Positions 57,317-64,000 of a stretch of DNA of 64,000 nucleotides are shown piece after piece. Every line of letters begins with the position of its first letter. Within the stretch, counting starts at the first letter, position 1. Location of the stretch: assembly GCF_003597395.2 (NCBI RefSeq), contig NC_133776.1:35106345-35170344 (forward strand), written 5' to 3'. The notes under the pieces were generated by a model. It saw only the letters and a program-made list of their open reading frames with translations, did no database searches and had not been told where the DNA came from. This DNA is from Chelonoidis abingdonii (Eukaryota > Chordata > Testudines > Testudinidae). A program made the position numbers and the translations under genes.

Positions 57317-58140
57317 CCTTTTTCCAACATGGCTTTTGTATTCCCTACCTGACCTTGTGTACTGTGCCTCTCTACCCATGCCACCTTTAAGGTAGCTCTC
57401 TTCCAAAATGCTTATTAAACAGATACCCACTGCAGTGGGAGCCATCAACTGTTTGAAAGTTCAAAATACAGAGCCTGACAAATTAAAAATATCTAAGTAA
57501 AGTGTAATTACCTCACCCCCAAAGAAAAAAGCAGCATGAAACTTTTTTTTAAAAAAAGTGTGTGACTCACATGATTCATTCTCAGCTTTACTGCTTGGTC
57601 ACCGCTTGTCACCTTCTCCCATTCAACTTTGCCTTGCGGTTTTGTCTGGTTTTTGAATTGTTCTAGGTAATGGGACAAAGATCATGGATGTAAAACCTGA
57701 GTACTTTATTAGCAATAGACAAATAAAATGTAACAACTTCACTATGTGCTCAGAATTCCTTTGGAAGCTCTCTGTTTACATTAGCAGCAGTACCTCTTGC
57801 TTTCTCTGAACTAGTAAATCAAGACCCCCTGCCCCCACCCCGCAGCAGGCCAATTTAAACCCCCGGGAACTTTCTCTCTCTAATGACTAGCATGATACAG
57901 CTACAAAACACCTATTGCTTTTAAGAAACAGTCTTTTTTCATTAACCCATAATGTTCCTCTTTTCCTAAGGACAGAGGACATATTTACTTTCTTTAATTT
58001 ACATTGGTGTTTTCATTTTATTTTTGGCCCAACTGACCCAATAAATCAATGTTTTAATTTGAGGGCAGCAACTCGGGTAGGCAGTGTGCTCCAGATGTTA
58101 AAGTGGGAGACTGGGAATCAGGTCACCCTGTTCTTTAACC
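57317..58140. other. No gene seen
   Basis: Unassigned AT-rich sequence with short frames. Confidence 0.4.
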
Positions 58141-58142
58141 AC

Positions 58143-58256
58143 AAAGGCCCCAATCCTTCAAAGACTTATGCACTCACAAACTGCATTAGTTCCATTGACT
58201 TCAATAGGATTATTCATCATGCGTAAAATTAGGCACATGTAAATCTTGTGGGATCA
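58143..58256. repeat. Old palindromic MITE-like repeat
   Basis: The left arm 'ggccccaatccttcaaagac' with 'ttatgcactcac', the core 'ttccattgacttcaatagga' and the right arm 'gcgtaaaattaggcacatgt..gggatcagc' form an imperfect palindrome of a type abundant in turtles. Confidence 0.5.
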
Positions 58257-58330
58257 GCAACTATGTCACCTCACCTTGCTCAGAGCAGGTCTAGATGACA
58301 CCGTGGCTAAAGTGCCAATACCTGTTATCT

Positions 58331-59877
58331 GGTGACAGGTTTCAGAGTGGTAGCCGTATTAGTCTGTGTCAGCATTGGTGATCTTCCAGAAAACACCATC
58401 CTGACCACTATAGAAGTAGAAGCTCTCTACACCAACATTCCACACAAAGATGGACTACAAGCCATCAGGAACAATATCCCCAATAATGTCACGTCAAACC
58501 TGGTGACTAAATTTTGTGACTTTGTCCTTACCCACAACTATTTCACATTTGGGGACAATATATACCTTCAAGTCAGCGGCACTGCTAAGGGTACCCGCAT
58601 AGCCCCACAGTATGCTAACATTTTTATGGCTGACTTAGAACAAGGCTTCCTCAGCTCTTGTCCCCTAATGCCCCTACTCTTCTTGCACTACATTGATGAC
58701 ATCTTCATCATCTGGACCCATGGAAAAGAAGCCCTTGAGGAATTCCACCATGATTTCAACAATTTCTATCCCATCATCAACCTCAGCTTGGACCAGTCCA
58801 CACAAGAGAACCATTTCCTGGACACTACAATGCTAACAAGTGGTGGTCACATAAACACCACCCTATATCGGAAACCTCCTGACCACTATACTTACCTACA
58901 TGCCTCCAGCTTTCATCCAGACCACACCACATGATCTATTGCCTACAGCCAAGCTCTAAGATACAACTGCATTTGCTCCAACCTCTCAGACTGAGACAAA
59001 TACCTACAAGATCTCTATCAAGCATTCTTACAACTACAATACTCACCTGCTGAAGTGAAAAAAACAGATTGACAGAGCCAGAAGAGTACCCAGAAGTCAC
59101 CTACTACAAGACAGGCCCAACAAAGAAAGTAACAGAATGCCACTAGCCGTCACCTTCAGCCCCCAACTAAAACATCATCAAGGATCTACAACCTATCCTG
59201 AAGGATGATCCCTCACTCTCACAAATCTTGGGAGACAGGCCATCCTTGCTTATAGACAGCCCACCAACCTGAAGCAAATACTCACCAGCAACCACATACC
59301 ACACAACAAAAACACTAACTCAGGAAGCTATCCTTGCAACAAAGCCCATTGCCAACTCTGTCCACATATCTATTCAGGGGACACCATCATGGGACCTAAT
59401 CACATCAGCTATACTATCAGAGGCTCATTCACCTGCACATCTACAATGTGATATATGACATCATGTGCCAGAAATGCCCCTCTGCCACGTACATTGGCCA
59501 AACCGAACAGTCTCTACACAAAAAGAATAAATGGACACAAATCAGATGTCAAGAATTATAACATTCAAAAACCAGTCGGAGAACACTCCAGCCTCCCTGG
59601 TCACACAATTACAGACCTAAAAGTCACAATACTCCTGCAAAAAAATTTCAAAGACAGACTCCAACGAGAAACTGCAGAATTGGAATTAATTTGCAAACTG
59701 TACACCATTAAATTAGGCTTGAGTAAAGACTGGGAGTGGATGGGTCGTTACACAAAGTAAAACCTATTTCCCCATGCTAATTTTCCCCCCTACTGTTACT
59801 CACACCTTCTTGTCAACTGTTGGAAATGGGCCATCCTGATTATCACTACAAAAAAGTTTTTTTTTCTCCTGCTTTTT
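58331..59877 (+). mobile_element. Penelope-like element with 11 bp TSD
   Basis: A perfect 11-base direct repeat, ACCTGTTATCT, lies at 58,320-58,330 and 59,878-59,888 and delimits the insertion. The first 40 or so bases ('acaggtttcagagtggtagc' then 'cgtattagtctgtg') are a PLE terminal tail, joined directly to RT coding sequence. The copy is therefore truncated or internally deleted at its 5' side. The coding remnant runs to 59,760, followed by a 3' UTR ending in a T-rich stretch. PLEs are retroelements whose RT is related to telomerase, and which carry a GIY-YIG endonuclease. Confidence 0.92.
58380..59760 (+). pseudogene. Penelope-type reverse transcriptase with GIY-YIG endonuclease, broken
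   Basis: The RT part is at 58,380-58,930. Its motif A region is 'TIEVEALYTNIP', where GAA (58,413-58,415) encodes Glu at the position usually held by catalytic Asp. Motif B is 'GTAKGTRIAPQYANIFMADL' and motif C is 'YIDD' (58,689-58,700). In-frame stops follow at 58,932-58,934 and 58,992-58,994, and one extra A in a run near 59,060 shifts the frame. A Cys-rich stretch ('PCNKAHCQLCPH', about 59,330-59,370) precedes the GIY-YIG domain: 'VIY' at 59,448-59,456 and 'YIG' at 59,490-59,498. A second A-run frameshift near 59,522 moves the rest ('RINGHKSDVKNYNIQKPVGEH') to another frame, ending at 59,760. In life the enzyme would nick target DNA and copy the element RNA in the nucleus. This copy cannot make it. 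Confidence 0.92.
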
Positions 59878-59888
59878 ACCTGTTATCT

Positions 59889-60455
59889 ATAATCTTATAT
59901 TAAAACCAGCCCAGAGGGCATAGTAGCAGCTAAATACTTCTACAATTAAAACAGTAGATATTCAGCTGTCAACGACTGATATTTCTATTAGTCATTTTTC
60001 ACACACAACCTCTTCAGGAAGATTACTGGACAAAACCCTGTGGGAAAGCATGTACATTTTAATTACAATATGTAGTAAGATGTGAGTGTATCCGTATACA
60101 TGAGTTGTACAATCACTGCATTCATCCCCCATACCCAGCATTCTGAGATGTGGATGGGAACTTTGTTCCACTGAAAGAACTCCACTCACCTGCAGGCATG
60201 TCTTTTCATTTTCTGTGCAACAGTATTAGACAGCTTATCATCCTAGGTCATTTTAGCTGGATGAGATGTTAATACTTGCTATAAAAAGCCAATTAGTTGA
60301 ACAGAGCCATCTTTTTGTCAGTTCCTTGCTCTGGCTTTTAAAAGCCCATAATAGGATTTACTGCTGTGCAGCTGTTTCCACAGGACACATGTAAACTCAG
60401 GCCAGTGGACTTTTCTACAGCAAAGTAAGCTCATGTAGGTAGTTTGCCTCTTCCA
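59889..60455. other. No gene seen
   Basis: Unassigned AT-rich sequence between the PLE and a dispersed repeat. Confidence 0.4.
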
Positions 60456-60590
60456 GAAATGAAACTTACTGCAGTGGGTTAAGAGAGAGGAAAACTCCCT
60501 AAGAATACTCTCAGAGAATGGGGGTAGGGCGTGGCCCCTGCAGAATGGGCTGGTCCCTGAGCTTCACAGATTACGTGGGAACCCTCCATG
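60456..60590 (+). repeat. Dispersed repeat, partner of 62,983-63,148
   Basis: The phrases 'agtgggttaagagagaggaa' with 'aactccctaag', and later 'cccctgcagaatgggctggt' with 'tacgtgggaaccctcc', line up in order with 'agtgggttaaaagaggaaaa', 'cctctgcagaatgaactata' and 'gcatgggagccctcc' in the second copy. The class is unknown. The two copies flank the CR1. Confidence 0.6.
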
Positions 60591-60804
60591 GTGATAGGCC
60601 CCACTGCAGCAAATTTCAGACGCAGCAAATGAATCCAGGTTCAGCTCTAATTTGCATTAGGTCAGATGAGTCTGATATATCATTTAATATTAAAATACAA
60701 GTGTGGAATCAAATCCTGACCTGTGAGGCACGAATGTGCTGAAGAGAATTCTCCACCTACCTGCCCACCAAATAAGCCAGGAGCAGAGCAGCACAACCAT
60801 GCAA

Positions 60805-62135
60805 GCATGGGCCATGGAAAAATCATGGAGCAAGTCCTCAAGAAAACCATTTTGAAGCACTTGGAGGAGAGAAAGGTGATCAGGAATAGTCAACATGGAT
60901 TCACCAAGGGCAAGTCATGCCTGACCAACCTGATTGCCTTCTATGATGAGATAATTGGCTCTGTAGATATGGGGAAAGTGGTGGACATGATTTATCTTGA
61001 CTTTAGCAAAGTTTTTGATAAGGTCTCCCAAAGTATTCTTGCCAGCAAGTTAAAAAAGTATGGATTGGATTAATGGACTATAAGATGGATAGAAAGCTGG
61101 CTAGATTGTCAGGCTCAACAGGTAGTGATCAATGGCTTGATGTTTAGTTGGCAGCTGGTATCAAGCGGAGTATCCCACGAGTCGGTTCTGGGGCCGGTTT
61201 TGTTCAAGATCTTTATTAATGATCTGGATGATGGGATGGATTGCACCCTCAGCAAGTTTGCAGATGACAATAAGCTGGGGGGGAGAGGTAAATACACTGG
61301 AGAGTAGGGATAGGGTCCAGAGTGACCTAGACAAATTGGAGGATTAGGCCAAAAGAAATATGATGATGTTCAACAAGGACAAGTGCAGAGTCCTGCACTT
61401 AGGACAAAAGAATCCCATGTACCACTACAGGCTGGGGACCAACTGGTTAAGCAGCAGCTCTGCAGAAAAGGACCTGGGGATTACAGTGGACAAGTGTGCC
61501 CTTCTTGCCAAGAAGGCTAACAGCAATTAGTAGTATCAGAGGGGTAGCCGTGTTAGTCTGGATCTGTAAAAGCAGCAAAATGTCCTGTGGCACCTTATAG
61601 ACTTACTGACGTATTGGAGCATGAGCTTTCGTGGGTGAATACCTTCGTCGGATGCACGAAGATGCAATTAGTAGGAGCAGTGACAGCAGATCTTGGAAAG
61701 TGATTGTTCCCCTCTATTTGGCACTGGTGAGGCTACATCTGGACTATTGCATCCAGTTTTGGGGGCCCCCACTACAGAAAGGATGTGAACAAATTGGAGA
61801 GAGTCTAGTGGAAGGCAACAAAAATGATCAGGGGGCTGGGGCACATGACTTATGAGGAGAGGTTGAGTGAACTGGGCTTGTTTAGTCTGCAGAAGAGAAG
61901 AGCGAGGGAGGATTTGATAGCAGCCTTTCACTACCTGAAGTGGGGTTCCAAAGAGGATGGAGCTAGGCTGTTCTCAGGGGTGGTAGATGACAGAACAAGA
62001 AGCAATGGTTTCAAATTGCAGTGGGGGAGATGTAGGGTGGATATTAGGAAAAACTATTTCATTAGCAGGGTAGTGAAGCACTGGAATGGATTACCTAGGG
62101 AGGTGGTGGAATCTCCATCCTTAGAGGTTTTTTAG
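60805..62135 (+). pseudogene. CR1 ORF2 reverse transcriptase remnant
   Basis: The RT copies element RNA at the nicked target. Readable pieces are in several frames. 60,805-61,073 covers the fingers/palm with motif A 'YLDFSKVFD', ending in a stop. 61,125-61,307 has a motif B region reading '[13 protein letters not shown]', where the family normally has Gln-Gly, followed by an intact catalytic 'FADD'. 61,680-62,135 is the C-terminal domain, including '[19 protein letters not shown]', '[13 protein letters not shown]' and '[18 protein letters not shown]'. Stops, frameshifts and the 130 bp insert inactivate it. The N-terminal endonuclease is absent. Confidence 0.9.
61534..61663 (+). mobile_element. 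Short PLE-type insert with 11 bp TSD inside CR1
   Basis: A perfect 11-base repeat, GCAATTAGTAG, flanks the insert (61,523-61,533 and 61,664-61,674). The insert starts 'tatcagaggggtagccgtgt' and carries 'tagtctggatctg', 'gtggcacctta', 'gagctttcgtgggtgaatac' and 'ttcgtcgga', all landmarks of PLE tails. It has no coding capacity. The TSD length equals that of the coding PLE at 58,331-59,877, suggesting the same integration machinery. Confidence 0.9.
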
Positions 62136-62255
62136 GCCCAGCCTGACAAAGCCCTGGCTGGGATGATTTAGTTGGTGTTGGTCCTGTTTTGAGCAGGGGG
62201 TTGGACTAGATGACCTCCTGAAGTCTCTTCCAACCCTAATCTTCTGTGATTTGAT

Positions 62256-62640
62256 GACTGCTAGCACACAAAGACTGCATTTGATGACACACATCAGGAC
62301 CTGCAGTGCATACTGCTCTCTTTCAGGGTAGCAGTAAGGTGTTCCTGGCACTGTGTCTCATCCCATTGTTGGCTGTGAGCCAGTAGGAAGCCTCGTGGGC
62401 CATACACCTAACCCACAGCACTGTTCTGGTTCCCACACTCATGTATGGCTCCTGCTAGTGTGGAAAGGATTTTGCCCTGTACTCTTAAAATAAATGGGGT
62501 AATAAGGGTAAAGAGCTGATTAGAAGAAAAATGCAACAGATTCCTCCTCCTTAATGGTGCTCAGAATGCAAAGATTAGAGAATCAAGTATAATAAGGTAT
62601 AGGCAGGGCAAATAGCTGGACCTATTATTAAGGTTGCCCA
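62256..62640. other. No gene seen
   Basis: Unassigned sequence just after the CR1 3' end. Confidence 0.4.
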
Positions 62641-62642
62641 AC

Positions 62643-63150
62643 ACTTCCCATTACAGGACTCTGTTTTTAGTTGCTTATAACTTTGCCAAACTTTAAACTG
62701 TTCGGACTGAAATTTTCCGTGTGTGTGTGTAAGAAAATTTTAGGCAAAACAGTTCTGTCATTTCTGAGAAGGAGGTGAAGGGAAAAACACATTATTTTGC
62801 CAATATCAAAAATATTCTATTAAGAATTTTCTTTGAGGAGTTGCACTGTCACCATGCTCTGGGGCAAGGTCTGAGGGTGGCCTTCATGTCAGGGATGTGC
62901 CTTTTTCTGTTACTGTGAAAAATCCACCCCAATTTGGCTAAGTTATAAACAGCTGAAAAAATCTCATATAGATACATTGTTTCTTCCAGCACTGAAACCT
63001 ACGGGAGTGGGTTAAAAGAGGAAAACTCCACAAGGAGCCCATGATGGAGTTTTGCCCACATTGTCTGGAGTGGGGGCTGGGTGTGACCTCTGCAGAATGA
63101 ACTATAGGACAGGACCCCAAGCCTCAGAGCTTGCATGGGAGCCCTCCCTC
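62643..63150 (+). repeat. Dispersed repeat of unknown class, longest copy
   Basis: Its first part matches 55,486-55,640 and its last part matches 60,456-60,590, so those two are probably fragments of one longer repeat represented here over about 500 bases. A (TG)n patch lies at about 62,721-62,730. No coding capacity is evident. Confidence 0.5.
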
Positions 63151-63167
63151 TGGAGGGTCCCTACAGA

Positions 63168-63200
63168 AAAGATAATACAGCCCCAATCTGTATTATCTTT
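63168..63200. repeat. Perfect 13 bp hairpin
   Basis: 'aaagataatacag' (63,168-63,180) and 'ctgtattatcttt' (63,188-63,200) form a perfect 13 bp stem with a 7-base loop. No known terminator or RNA family is implied. It may be a chance or repeat-derived inverted repeat. Confidence 0.8.
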
Positions 63201-64000
63201 CTTTGAGAAAACAGCTAGGGCTGGGAGAAGGAGTCGATGTACAACCCCTTATTCCTGCTCCAAGCCTTCTGCCGCCCAGTACTGGTCTGCCCACAATTTG
63301 TTGCTTTCCCCACCCACAGATCCTACTCCTGTAGAGAGCTCTCCTGAGGTTGGAGGAAGAAGGGGCAATAGTGCCATAGACTTAGCTAACCCCTCACTTT
63401 AAGGCAGCAGGGGTAATATCTGTATGCAGAGGACATCTCCTGTGTGTGGATCAGGAGAAATGATCTGACCCAAATAGGTAGCCACGCAGTAAACTACTAG
63501 CACTTCCTTCGAGATTTTCCAGGAATGACGATAGAACCATTTGACCATGTCTCTTATTACAATAAAGGGACAACTGAGTTACAAGTCAACAGGAGGAGCA
63601 ATTGTTATTCCTTTTATACAGGTACAACCTCAACAGATGCAAACAGGGGACTTGGTGGATGGGGAATAAGAAGCCCCAGGAAAATAGGTGGAGCTCGCAG
63701 GAAACAACATAACCCAGCAGTGCTATAAGAAACATAGCAGTGTGTGTATTTTGCCAAGAGCCTCATGCCTATATCAGTGTCATTACACAAATAATCTTCA
63801 GTAGTACCAGACCAAAGAGGAGTGCTTCTCACACAGTGTTTTGTGCACTGCTCACCTAACAGGGTTCCACTCCTCTGTGGAAATTAGAAAGTTTGATTCA
63901 TTATAATGAAAAATGCTATCTTCTTATAGAACATGCAGGACTTAGCACTGATTGTAAATAAGAGCACACATCTCTAGAACTTTGCAAAGCTTGTTTGTGG
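63201..64000. other. No gene seen
   Basis: Unassigned sequence to the window edge. The 116-codon frame that ends at 63,402 starts inside the dispersed repeat and has no recognisable domain. Confidence 0.4.

Larger units (their letters stand above)
60805..62255 (+). mobile_element. CR1 LINE, 3' portion, with nested PLE insert
   Basis: The copy covers the last part of ORF2 and the 3' UTR of a CR1, from the RT fingers/palm ('MEQVLKKTILKHLEERKVI') to the 3' end, which carries the signature 'ggttggactagatgacctcc' and the terminal 'tcttctgtgatttgatgac'. A 130 bp PLE-type insert with its own TSD splits it at 61,534. It lies between two direct copies of another dispersed repeat. As a 5'-truncated insertion it was dead on arrival. 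Confidence 0.92.

Noticed and set aside
58331..58380. Hammerhead ribozyme in the PLE tail
   Set aside because: PLE tails can carry hammerheads, but I could not find the conserved CUGAUGA and GAAA core in the right arrangement here.

Overview
This window looks like non-coding nuclear DNA (intergenic or deep intronic) of a vertebrate, most likely a turtle or a close sauropsid relative. The assignment rests on the repeats: several CR1 LINEs, one with the esterase-type ORF1; a GIY-YIG Penelope-like element (PLE); and many short hAT and Harbinger-like elements of types I know from turtle genomes. I found no intact host gene, convincing exon, tRNA, rRNA, CRISPR array or bacterial-style operon. Nearly all open frames are short and chance-like; the few recognisable ones are broken transposon genes.

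Layout. 1-7.2 kb: an inverted duplication with arms at 1-799 and 6178-7166, and a spacer holding a PLE fragment, hAT MITEs and a mariner-like MITE. 7.2-17.2 kb: mostly unassigned AT-rich DNA with scattered ancient repeats. 17.3-18.4 kb: a 1.1 kb Harbinger-like element. 18.4-27.7 kb: a hAT MITE, an LTR-like repeat and CR1 3' ends. 27.7-31.8 kb: a near full-length but decayed CR1 on the minus strand, carrying a Harbinger-like fragment. 32.2-33.2 kb: a 977 bp non-autonomous hAT with a perfect 8 bp target-site duplication (TSD). 33.5-49.2 kb: LTR-like repeats, two solo LTRs with perfect 5 bp TSDs (41,023-41,950 and 44,980-46,009), nested hAT elements and a PLE inverted-repeat fragment. 56.1-57.3 kb: a 1.2 kb foldback element. 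58.3-59.9 kb: a PLE bounded by an 11 bp TSD with a broken RT plus GIY-YIG gene. 60.8-62.3 kb: a CR1 interrupted by a 130 bp PLE-type insert, itself bounded by an 11 bp TSD.

These parts do not cooperate as a pathway. They are layers of insertions whose order can partly be read: hAT inside CR1, hAT inside hAT, Harbinger inside CR1, PLE inside CR1, and a hAT that landed after the inverted duplication, for which the other arm preserves the empty site. I did not find an evident new biological system. The most informative objects are the PLE, the CR1 with ORF1 esterase blocks, and the inverted duplication. Family names come from recall of consensus sequences and were not checked against a database.
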